Assembly (NCBI GenBank): GCA_018267615.1
Contig: JAFDYD010000012.1
Span: 42,388 to 94,851 of the forward strand
Direction: 5' to 3'
Length of the DNA stretch: 52,464 nucleotides
DNA from: Bacteroidota bacterium
Lineage (GTDB): Bacteria > Bacteroidota > Bacteroidia > Chitinophagales > Chitinophagaceae
Positions 16,520 through 24,356 of this stretch are shown here, one piece after another. A program made the position numbers and the translations under genes. Under the pieces are notes generated by a model. It ran no database searches. It was given only the letters and a program-made list of their open reading frames with translations, and was not told the DNA's origin. Numbering within the stretch: the first letter of the stretch is position 1; every line of letters starts with the position of its first letter.

Positions 16520-18913
16520 ATGATGATGAACAGGGTAATAAAAAGAATATCGTACACGATTGTGTTGTGTCTTTTGATGGTAACAGGTTTTGCGCAAAAT
16601 ACTGCGACAAAAATTTTGGAAAACCAATTCGACACATACCGCAGCCAATCTCTCCAGGAAAAATTATTTATACATACGGATCGTAACTTCTATCTAACCG
16701 GCGAAATTCTTTGGATGAAGTTGTACGATGTGGATGGATTTTTTAATATGCCCCTTGCCGTTAGTACCATTGCGTATGTGGAGATATTGGATAAGAATAA
16801 CAAACCTATGCTTCAGTCAAAACTCGCATTAAATAAAGGCGATGGCGACGGTTCGATCTATCTTCCGGTAACGCTGAATTCCGGTAATTATAAATTGAGA
16901 GCTTATACCAACTGGATGAAAAATTTTGGTGCGGATTATTTTTTTGAAAAACCAATAACGATCATCAATTCGCAAAAAATTCCTGATGCTGGCGCCGCAC
17001 AGCAATCTATTAAATACGATATCGGATTTTATCCTGAAGGAGGAAATCTTGTCGCGGGTATTCAGAGTAAAATAGGTTTCAGGGTTACGGATCAGTATGG
17101 AGTGGGACAGGATTTTCAAGGTTTGCTGATCGATAATAACGATACGATTTTGAAATTCATGCCATCAAAGTTTGGTATTGGGCATTTTAATTTTACACCG
17201 GCGGCAAGGCACACATACAAAGCATTAATAAGATTAACGGACGGAAAAACGGAAATCAAAGATTTACCTGCGGTTAATGATGCCGGTTATGTAATGCATT
17301 TATCCGAAGCCGGTGACCAGTTAAGAATTTCATTGCAATCAAATGTTGCGTCACAGGCAAATCAACCTGTTTACCTTTTTGCGCATACTCGCGGTTCGAT
17401 CAAATCCGTACAAGAATCAAACGTACAAAATGGAACCGCTGGTTTTTTGGTTGATATCAAAAAATTGGGTGACGGCATTTCTCATTTCACTATTTTTAAT
17501 AATAATCGTCAACCAGTTTGTGAAAGAATTTATTTTAAATATCCGGCTCGTCAATTGAAAATATCTGCCCAGGCAGATCAGGAGCAATATGCATCGAGGA
17601 AGAAAATAAATATCAGTGTGTCTTCATCAGCAAGCGATGGCATTGCCAATTCTGCAAATATGTCGATGGCTGTATTTCGTCTTGACTCTTTGCAAAATCC
17701 GGATGCGTCTGATATCAACAGTTATTTCTGGCTCGAATCTGATCTGGGTCCGGGTATAGAATCGCCGTCTTATTATTTTAAAAACGAAACGCCGGAAGTA
17801 AAAGAAGCGATGGATAATTTAATGCTTACGCATGGATGGAGGAGATTTGACTGGAATGATATTTTGCAAAATAAAAAAACTGCTTTTGAATTTGTCCCGG
17901 AATACTATGGGCATATTATCACAGGAAGAGTGGTCGATACGAAAACAAATCTTCCCGGGAAAAATATCGATGGTTATCTTTCTGTGCCCGGCACAAAATC
18001 TCAATTTCGCTTAGCAACCAGCGATGACAATGGAAAAATAAAATTTGAGATGAAAGATTTTTATGGATCGCAGGAAATTATCGTCCAGACAAATCCGCTA
18101 AAAGACAGCGTCTATAGAATTGATATTGCAAGTCCTTTCTTCGACAAATACACAAGGTCACCGCTACCTCATTTCGTAATGCCGGAAAAAAATCCCGCTA
18201 CGTTACTTGACGCCAGTATCAATATGCAGGTACAGAATATTTATTCCGGAGTCGAGGCGCAGCAATTTTCGATGCCTGTGATCGATACGGGAAGTTTTTA
18301 CGCATTACCAGACCAAACCTATTTGCTGGATAAATACACCCGGTTTACAACCATGGAAGAAGTGTTGCGAGAATATGTGACCACGATCCTTGTAAAGAAG
18401 CGTTCAGGAAAATTTCATATACCCATTATGGACATCAACGTGAGAGAAAGTTTTGATGATGATCCGTTGGTATTATTTGACGGCGTGCCTGTTTTTGATA
18501 TGGACAAACTGATGCAGTACGATCCTTTAAAAATAAACCGGCTGGATGTAATGGCAAGAAAATATATTATGGGATATACCAATTTCGATGGCATCGCGAG
18601 TTTCACTTCTTATAAAGGAGACCTTACCGGTTTCGAACTAGATCCGCATGCAGTTGCTGTCGACTATGAATCTATTCAATTGCAAAGAAAATTTTACTCA
18701 CCCGAATACATAACCGAAAAGGAAATTAATAGTCATCTTCCGGATTTCAGAACGCTTTTATTTTGGGAGCCTCAAATCAAAACGGACAGCTCGGGCAAAC
18801 AATCCATAAGTTTCTATTCTTCCGATCTCCCGGGAAAATATGCTGTCGTATTGCAGGGAATGAATAATTATGGAATGACCGGAAGTACAAGTACTACTTT
18901 TCAAGTGAAATAA
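16520..18913 (+). CDS. Large exported protein with an MG2-like (macroglobulin) N-terminal domain
   Basis: A 797-residue exported protein (signal peptide 1-25, MVTGFAQ). Residues about 40-145 match the MG2 beta-sandwich pattern of alpha-2-macroglobulin-like proteins (KLFIHTDRNFYLTGEILWMKLY). Further beta domains follow, one at about 460-540 resembling a carboxypeptidase regulatory fold (GHIITGRVVDTKTNLPGKNIDGYL). No thioester CxEQ motif is seen, so it is not a protease-trapping macroglobulin. As last gene of the TonB-receptor/DUF4249 operon it is probably a surface or periplasmic scaffold for the same substrate. It ends at an inverted repeat facing a convergent gene. Confidence 0.75.
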   Translation: MMMNRVIKRISYTIVLCLLMVTGFAQNTATKILENQFDTYRSQSLQEKLFIHTDRNFYLTGEILWMKLYDVDGFFNMPLAVSTIAYVEILDKNNKPMLQSKLALNKGDGDGSIYLPVTLNSGNYKLRAYTNWMKNFGADYFFEKPITIINSQKIPDAGAAQQSIKYDIGFYPEGGNLVAGIQSKIGFRVTDQYGVGQDFQGLLIDNNDTILKFMPSKFGIGHFNFTPAARHTYKALIRLTDGKTEIKDLPAVNDAGYVMHLSEAGDQLRISLQSNVASQANQPVYLFAHTRGSIKSVQESNVQNGTAGFLVDIKKLGDGISHFTIFNNNRQPVCERIYFKYPARQLKISAQADQEQYASRKKINISVSSSASDGIANSANMSMAVFRLDSLQNPDASDINSYFWLESDLGPGIESPSYYFKNETPEVKEAMDNLMLTHGWRRFDWNDILQNKKTAFEFVPEYYGHIITGRVVDTKTNLPGKNIDGYLSVPGTKSQFRLATSDDNGKIKFEMKDFYGSQEIIVQTNPLKDSVYRIDIASPFFDKYTRSPLPHFVMPEKNPATLLDASINMQVQNIYSGVEAQQFSMPVIDTGSFYALPDQTYLLDKYTRFTTMEEVLREYVTTILVKKRSGKFHIPIMDINVRESFDDDPLVLFDGVPVFDMDKLMQYDPLKINRLDVMARKYIMGYTNFDGIASFTSYKGDLTGFELDPHAVAVDYESIQLQRKFYSPEYITEKEINSHLPDFRTLLFWEPQIKTDSSGKQSISFYSSDLPGKYAVVLQGMNNYGMTGSTSTTFQVK

Positions 18914-18976
18914 TTCTTTGCGCCTTCGTGTTTTTGCGTGAAAATTTTCACGCAAAGACGCGAAGGCGCAAAGAAT
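18913..18976. terminator. 32-bp cruciform-like inverted repeat between convergent genes
   Basis: Arms 18913-18944 and 18945-18976 match at 30 of 32 positions with no loop bases. The arms contain CTTTGCG and GCGCAAAG words. It begins at the last base of the stop codon of the MG2-like gene and ends 16 bp before the end of the convergent gene, so it can serve as a bidirectional terminator. It belongs to the GCGCAAAG family of inverted repeats in this window. Confidence 0.75.
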
Positions 18977-18991
18977 AAGCCAATCCGCTTT

Positions 18992-20491
18992 TTATTTTGT
19001 TTTGTTTTCCAACAACAACATTTGCCCCTTATGTTTTGAACTTCTCAACCAATGCTCTCTATGAGCAGGAATGGGAGGAATTAAACTTCCAATAACAATA
19101 TCATCATCGCCATCACCATCCACATCGCCGGCATCCATCACGAGCCACTGGCCTTCATCAAATTCTTTGATCGTTGAAGCTTTGAATTGAAAAGGCGCTG
19201 TCTGTTCTAAATATACAAATGACTCTTTGGGTTGATTCGCGTCATCGGGGAAATAAGAAATCGCGGCAATATCAAGATCTCCATCCTTGTCAAAATCTTT
19301 TGCAATGGCCTTATAACATCCGTGCATCGGGAAAAAATATTTTTCTGTGAAATTGTTTTTTCCATCATTCAGATAAATATAAATGCCATGGTAATTTTTT
19401 AAAAAGCGGCCGGTATAATCAGCGTTGTCGCCACATGTGTACAAAATATCTTTATAACCATCGCCATTAAAATCTACAAGCTCAAAATAACTCGATCCAT
19501 AAATCGGAGGGAATCGCAACAATTCTTTTGTTTCAAAATTACCGTCGCCTTTATTGCGAAAAAGAAAAATTCCTTCTTGCGCCTGCGCCATCAACACCAT
19601 AATATCGGGCAAACCATCGTGATCAAAATCATCAACATAAGCCTTAATGGCACCGGGCAGTTCTCTCAAAATTTTCTTTTTAGACAAGCCGTTTTTTTCT
19701 TTCGTGGCCCAGAATAAAGATCCTGTATGATTTCCAAAACCACATACTAAAAAATCCTCCTGGCCATCTTTGTCGAGATCATACGAAATTGCCTGCACCG
19801 GCCTTGGCAGACTGTCGAGCAAATTCGTAACAAATGAAACGGCGCCATCTTTTGAAATTAAAAAGCTATCTACTGTTCCTGTTTTTTGATCATTGGGATT
19901 CATAATACCGATATTCGTCAACACACCACCTCTCTCACCAGGATGCACAAACGAATTATTAAAATTCATATCGATCAATACGCCGTGCAGGTTAAACGAT
20001 GAAAGCTGGTTTAGTTTCGCATCATAAATATTCAGTGTTGAATCAAATGCATTTCCCTGGAATATCCAGTGATTGGAAGAATCGATTTTTACAAAGGAAG
20101 TTGCTGGAAATTTTCCCTCAGGCGTTGTTATTTCTTTTACAGAGAAGAGATTTGTAAAATCAGTTATCGGAGGCCTGTTTTGTTTGGGCATGGAATCGGG
20201 TGCTTCACTAATATAGTATTCCTCGATTTTTGTCCAGGTATCAAGCGGAATAGCTGAAGACTTTTTAGCGACATAAGGAATACCGTACAGATAATCCAGG
20301 CCGAGCAATTTTGCCATCGGGGGAAGCACGTAGTCTTTCCAACCAGCTTTGCTCAAAAGTGACGGTTCAGGAAATTGGTGACAGGTTCCACAATATATCT
20401 TTGCCAATGCTTCCCCCGGTTTTTCTTCGTGGATATTACAGTTCAATAGTAACAGCAGGAAGCCGAAGAATAAAAAATATTTTAGTCGCAT
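18992..20491 (-). CDS. Lipoprotein with c-type haem site and FG-GAP/VCBS repeats
   Basis: A 499-residue protein with a lipoprotein signal (FLLLLLNC, Cys18), a single covalent haem motif CGTCH (Cys34, Cys37, His38) and then about seven-bladed-propeller sequence with calcium-binding loops of FG-GAP/VCBS type: DLDKDGQED, DFDHDGLPD, DFNGDGYKD, DFDKDGDLD, DVDGDGDDD. Haem and propeller in one surface lipoprotein suggest an electron-transfer or redox-sensing surface role. It is a lone minus-strand gene, with the PQQ dehydrogenase carrying its own haem motif only 4 kb away. Substrate and partner are unknown. Confidence 0.85.
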   Translation of the reverse strand: MRLKYFLFFGFLLLLLNCNIHEEKPGEALAKIYCGTCHQFPEPSLLSKAGWKDYVLPPMAKLLGLDYLYGIPYVAKKSSAIPLDTWTKIEEYYISEAPDSMPKQNRPPITDFTNLFSVKEITTPEGKFPATSFVKIDSSNHWIFQGNAFDSTLNIYDAKLNQLSSFNLHGVLIDMNFNNSFVHPGERGGVLTNIGIMNPNDQKTGTVDSFLISKDGAVSFVTNLLDSLPRPVQAISYDLDKDGQEDFLVCGFGNHTGSLFWATKEKNGLSKKKILRELPGAIKAYVDDFDHDGLPDIMVLMAQAQEGIFLFRNKGDGNFETKELLRFPPIYGSSYFELVDFNGDGYKDILYTCGDNADYTGRFLKNYHGIYIYLNDGKNNFTEKYFFPMHGCYKAIAKDFDKDGDLDIAAISYFPDDANQPKESFVYLEQTAPFQFKASTIKEFDEGQWLVMDAGDVDGDGDDDIVIGSLIPPIPAHREHWLRSSKHKGQMLLLENKTK

Positions 20492-20582
20492 AATTGTATT
20501 GGTAAAAATAAGCGAAGTTCGCGTAGCGTCCCATTTTGATATTTAAGCCGTGTTAGAAATAACAGTGGCACGACGCGAAAAA

Positions 20583-23360
20583 ATGCCAGGTATGCACCAA
20601 TTCATCATACTCAAAACGACTTGCTTGAAAAAAAATATCCTCACTCTGCTATTTTTTTTAATTGGCGCCACTTGCTTTGCTGCGTCTTCTTTGCAAATAA
20701 AAAACATGTTATGCGAATACAGCAATAATCCATTGGGAATTGATATTAGCAGGCCGCGCTTCAGTTGGGAACTTTTATCGGTCGCTAGAAATCAGTCTCA
20801 GTCGGGGTTTGAGCTGATTGTGAGCAGTAGTTTAAAAAATATTCAACAAGGATCAGGCGACATTTGGTCGACCGGAAAATTAACGAGTTCGGCAACTTCA
20901 CAAATTGAATATGGAGGAACACCTTTGCAGTCTTTTACACGATATTATTGGCGCGTGAAAGTATATGATCAAAACAACGAGTATTCGATGAGCGATATCA
21001 GTTGGTTTGAAACAGCCATGATGTCTCCTGAAGATTGGACCGCAAAATGGATCAACGACGGAAGCGTACAACCTGCAAAAGACGAAGATTATTATAAAGA
21101 CGATCGCATGCCCCTATTCCGGAGAGAGTTTGTTGCGAAGAAACTTGTGAGCTCGGCGCGATTGTATATCTGCGGACTCGGATACTACGAAGCATATCTC
21201 AATGGAAATAAAATCGGCGATCATGTGTTGGATCCCGGTTTTACTACTTATCATAAACAAGCGCAGTATGTGAGTTACGATATCACGACTCAAATAAAAA
21301 AAGGAAAAAATGCGGCTGGCATCATGTTAGGTAATGGCTGGTACAATCCGCTTCCGATTCGATTGTTTGGAAGAATCGATTTGAGAAAATGGCAACAAAC
21401 GGGAAGACCATGCGTAAAAGCGGAGATGCATATCCGTTATGTTGATGGTTCAACGGATATCATCGCGACTGATCAGACATGGCAAACAACCGCCGGACCG
21501 ATTTTGCGCAATAATGTTTATCTCGGCGAAAAATATGATGCCCGCCTCGAACAGAGGAATTGGAATATGCCAGAGGGAAATGCTTCAGTATGGAAAGATG
21601 CTTCAATCGCACGCGGTCCGTCTGGACAATTAACGACTCAAATGCAGCCCGCGATAAAAATAACGAAGGTGTTGAAACCGATTTCTATTAGTGAATCTGC
21701 AAAAGATACTTTTATCGTTGATTTGGGGCAGAATTTTGCCGGCGTCGCAAGAATAAAATTAAAGGGTGCTGCGGGAACAAAAATTTCTTTGCGCTATGGA
21801 GAAGATATATATAGCAATGGAGCGTTGAATTATATGACGACAGTTTGTACACAAATAAAAAAAGGAAGGTTGCAAGGTGGACCTGGTGCGCCGGAAACCG
21901 CGTGGCAGGAGGATAATTATATAATGAAAGGCGATGGAATAGAAACATGGTCGCCGCGATTTACGTTTCATGGTTTCCGTTATATTGAAATAACAGGATG
22001 GCCGGGCAAGCCAACGGTAAATGATATCGAAGGATTGAGAATGAATAGTGATCTGCAGTCCGATGGAAATTTTGCATGCTCCAATGAAATGTTCAACAAG
22101 CTCCACGAAAATATTCTCTGGACTTTTCTCAGCAATGTTTTCAGCGTGCAATCTGATTGTCCGGGCCGTGAAAAAATGGGATATGGCGCGGATATCGTTG
22201 TTTCTGGAAATACTTTTCTCTACAATTTCAATATGGCCAATTTTTATAGCAAGGCGCTCCATGATTATGCGAACGAGCAACAGTGGGATGGGAGCATTAC
22301 AGAAATTGCGCCGTATACCGGAATCGCTGACAGAGGATATGGAGGCCAGTCGGGCCCGCTCGGATGGGAACTCGCTTTTCCTTATCTGCAAAAGTTGCTT
22401 TACGAATATTATGGAGATAAGCGTGTGATTGAAAATAATTACGAAGCTTTTAAAAAGCAGATTGAGTTTTTGCAGTCGAAGGCGACGAATGGATTGTTTT
22501 ATTGGGATATTGGCGATCATGAAACGCTGGATACGAAAGCGGAAGCTTTCTCCGCATCTTCTTTTTATTATCATCATGTTGCATTGGCAGCCGAATTTGC
22601 GCATATCCTTGGTCGTGATGATGACGCGGCGAAGTTTGAAAAACTGGCGAAGCAAATCAAAACAGATATCGTCTCTACTTTCCTGGTGCCACATACCGGA
22701 AGATTTGATAATGCCACGCAAGCCGCACAGATATTTGCGCTCTATTATAATTTCTCACCTGAAAAAGACTCAACATTTAAGGTGTTGATGAATGAATTTG
22801 CGCGACATAACTGGCATCTATACACGGGAATTTTTGCAACCAAAATGGTTTTTGATGTGTTGCGGGAGAATGACAGGAATGATATTGCTTACACGCTCGC
22901 AAACCAGCGTACATATCCTGGTTGGGGTTATATGATTGCTAATGGCGCATCTACATTATGGGAGTCATGGGAAAAGCCGGATGATGGGCCATCAATGAAT
23001 CATCCCATGTTTGGTTCGGTGGACGAATGGTTTTACAAATCCATTCTTGGAATCAATGCCGCGTCACCGGGTTTCAAGAAAATTATTATCAAACCGCAAC
23101 CCGCCGGAGATCTAAAATGGGCCAAAGGTTCCTATCATGCGATGAGTGGAAATATTACAAGCGGCTGGAAAATTGAAAATGGACGTTTTGTGTTGCAGGT
23201 TTCCATCCCTGCCAATACAAAAGCTACTGTTTATATTCCTTCTTCGCAAAAGAGTGGATTGATGGAATCTAACAGCGCGTTCAACGATGCCCGTTATGAA
23301 AATGGATATCTTGTTGCAGAGATCGGTTCGGGGAATTATGCATTTTCCGCGCCTTTCTAA
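20583..23360 (+). CDS. Alpha-L-rhamnosidase, GH78 (first copy)
   Basis: A GH78 enzyme of about 925 residues that removes terminal alpha-L-rhamnose from glycans. Early beta domains (CEYSNNPLGIDISRPRFSWEL; WTAKWIND) lead into the (alpha/alpha)6 barrel, where the conserved acid-bearing motif reads SDCPGREKMGYGAD and continues to WDGSITEIAPYTG. The C-terminal cap has the usual GSGNYAF ending. Start is uncertain: a GTG at 20550, ATGs at 20583 and 20592 or a TTG at 20625; the last gives the cleanest signal peptide (KKNILTLLFFLIGATCFA). A deacetylase gene follows after 48 bp. Its motif differs from the second GH78 (DCPQRDERLGWTGD), so the two may differ in linkage preference. Confidence 0.92.
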   Translation: MPGMHQFIILKTTCLKKNILTLLFFLIGATCFAASSLQIKNMLCEYSNNPLGIDISRPRFSWELLSVARNQSQSGFELIVSSSLKNIQQGSGDIWSTGKLTSSATSQIEYGGTPLQSFTRYYWRVKVYDQNNEYSMSDISWFETAMMSPEDWTAKWINDGSVQPAKDEDYYKDDRMPLFRREFVAKKLVSSARLYICGLGYYEAYLNGNKIGDHVLDPGFTTYHKQAQYVSYDITTQIKKGKNAAGIMLGNGWYNPLPIRLFGRIDLRKWQQTGRPCVKAEMHIRYVDGSTDIIATDQTWQTTAGPILRNNVYLGEKYDARLEQRNWNMPEGNASVWKDASIARGPSGQLTTQMQPAIKITKVLKPISISESAKDTFIVDLGQNFAGVARIKLKGAAGTKISLRYGEDIYSNGALNYMTTVCTQIKKGRLQGGPGAPETAWQEDNYIMKGDGIETWSPRFTFHGFRYIEITGWPGKPTVNDIEGLRMNSDLQSDGNFACSNEMFNKLHENILWTFLSNVFSVQSDCPGREKMGYGADIVVSGNTFLYNFNMANFYSKALHDYANEQQWDGSITEIAPYTGIADRGYGGQSGPLGWELAFPYLQKLLYEYYGDKRVIENNYEAFKKQIEFLQSKATNGLFYWDIGDHETLDTKAEAFSASSFYYHHVALAAEFAHILGRDDDAAKFEKLAKQIKTDIVSTFLVPHTGRFDNATQAAQIFALYYNFSPEKDSTFKVLMNEFARHNWHLYTGIFATKMVFDVLRENDRNDIAYTLANQRTYPGWGYMIANGASTLWESWEKPDDGPSMNHPMFGSVDEWFYKSILGINAASPGFKKIIIKPQPAGDLKWAKGSYHAMSGNITSGWKIENGRFVLQVSIPANTKATVYIPSSQKSGLMESNSAFNDARYENGYLVAEIGSGNYAFSAPF

Positions 23361-23408
23361 TGATATAACCTGATACTGTCAATCAAAATATTTTAAAATT
23401 GTTTTAGT

Positions 23409-24254
23409 ATGAAAAAATTATTGATTGTTTGCTGTGTTTTAACATTGTCTGCCGCTGAGGCGCAACAGCCGATTCGTCTTATTATCCGCGGCGATGATAT
23501 GGGTTATGCTCATTCGGGCAACCAGGCGATTATAAAGACTTATAAAGAAGGAATTGAAAAATCAATAGAGGTGATTGTTCCTTCGCCCTGGTTTCCGGAG
23601 GCCGTAAAATTATTGCAGGAAAATCCAAATGTAGATGTCGGAATTCATCTTGCGATAACAAGTGAATGGGATAACGAAAAATGGCGGCCGTTATCAGATT
23701 GTCCAAGTCTCAAGGACGAGAACGGTTATTTTTTCCCGATGCTTTTCCCCAATAAAAATTATCCCGGACGTTCTGTCAAGGAAAATAAGTGGACATTGGC
23801 AGATATTGAAAAAGAATTTCGCAGCCAGATAGAATTGGGTTTGAAAAGAATTCCGCGTGTGAGCCATATCTCGAGTCATATGGGTTGTACAGATCTCAAC
23901 GATTCCGTTACCGCACTTACAAAAAGACTTGCTAAGGAATATCATATTGATATAGATTTAAAAGAAAAAGCGGTTATCCCTGCCAGTTATGACGGACCTC
24001 ATGCCACATCAACCGAAAAAATTCAGAGTTTTATCAATATGCTCAACAAACTCGAACCCGGAAAAACATATCTCTTTGTTGACCATCCCGGTTTATTGTC
24101 GCCTGAATTGGAAGCGATACATCATATCGGTTATGAAAATGTGGCCGCAGATCGGCAGGGCGTTGTGGATACATGGACAAATGAAAAAGTGAAAGAGGCG
24201 ATTAAAAAGAAAGGCATTCGGTTGATTAGCTATAAAGATTTGTCTGAACTGTGA
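23409..24254 (+). CDS. Exported ChbG/YdjC-family carbohydrate deacetylase-like protein
   Basis: A 281-residue protein with signal peptide (1-18, SAAEAQ). Metal and catalytic landmarks of the YdjC fold are visible: the Asp pair in IIRGDDMGY (about residues 27-32), the His of VDVGIHLAITSEW and the paired His of SHISSHMGC. Family members remove acetyl groups from amino sugars or disaccharides. Its signal peptide puts it in the periplasm or outside, unlike E. coli ChbG. It follows the first GH78 by 48 bp, so the pair probably attacks a decorated rhamnose-containing glycan. The last codons are part of a long inverted repeat. Confidence 0.85.
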   Translation: MKKLLIVCCVLTLSAAEAQQPIRLIIRGDDMGYAHSGNQAIIKTYKEGIEKSIEVIVPSPWFPEAVKLLQENPNVDVGIHLAITSEWDNEKWRPLSDCPSLKDENGYFFPMLFPNKNYPGRSVKENKWTLADIEKEFRSQIELGLKRIPRVSHISSHMGCTDLNDSVTALTKRLAKEYHIDIDLKEKAVIPASYDGPHATSTEKIQSFINMLNKLEPGKTYLFVDHPGLLSPELEAIHHIGYENVAADRQGVVDTWTNEKVKEAIKKKGIRLISYKDLSEL

Positions 24255-24353
24255 TTGAGTTGCACTTTGCGACTTGGCGTCTTTGCGAGAAAAAATTGTC
24301 ACGCAAAGACGCCAAGTCGCAAAGTTTCGCAAAGTGCAACTCAATCACAGTTC
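24246..24353. terminator. 42-bp inverted repeat that includes the 3' end of a CDS; right arm has a 10-nt duplication
   Basis: Left arm 24246-24287 is repeated in reverse complement at 24302-24353 with no mismatch except an extra 10 nt (TTTCGCAAAG) that duplicates the adjoining word. The left arm contains the last nine bases of the deacetylase gene, including its stop. The right arm ends 4 bp before the convergent PQQ-dehydrogenase gene. It can act as a bidirectional terminator. GCGCAAAG word family. Confidence 0.85.
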
Positions 24354-24356
24354 AAA

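Noticed and set aside
21759..22721. A 320-codon open frame antisense to the first GH78 gene
   Set aside because: It lies wholly within a well-supported GH78 gene, its translation is rich in Arg, Ile, Phe and Cys with no domain or signal, and it reflects codon bias of the sense strand.
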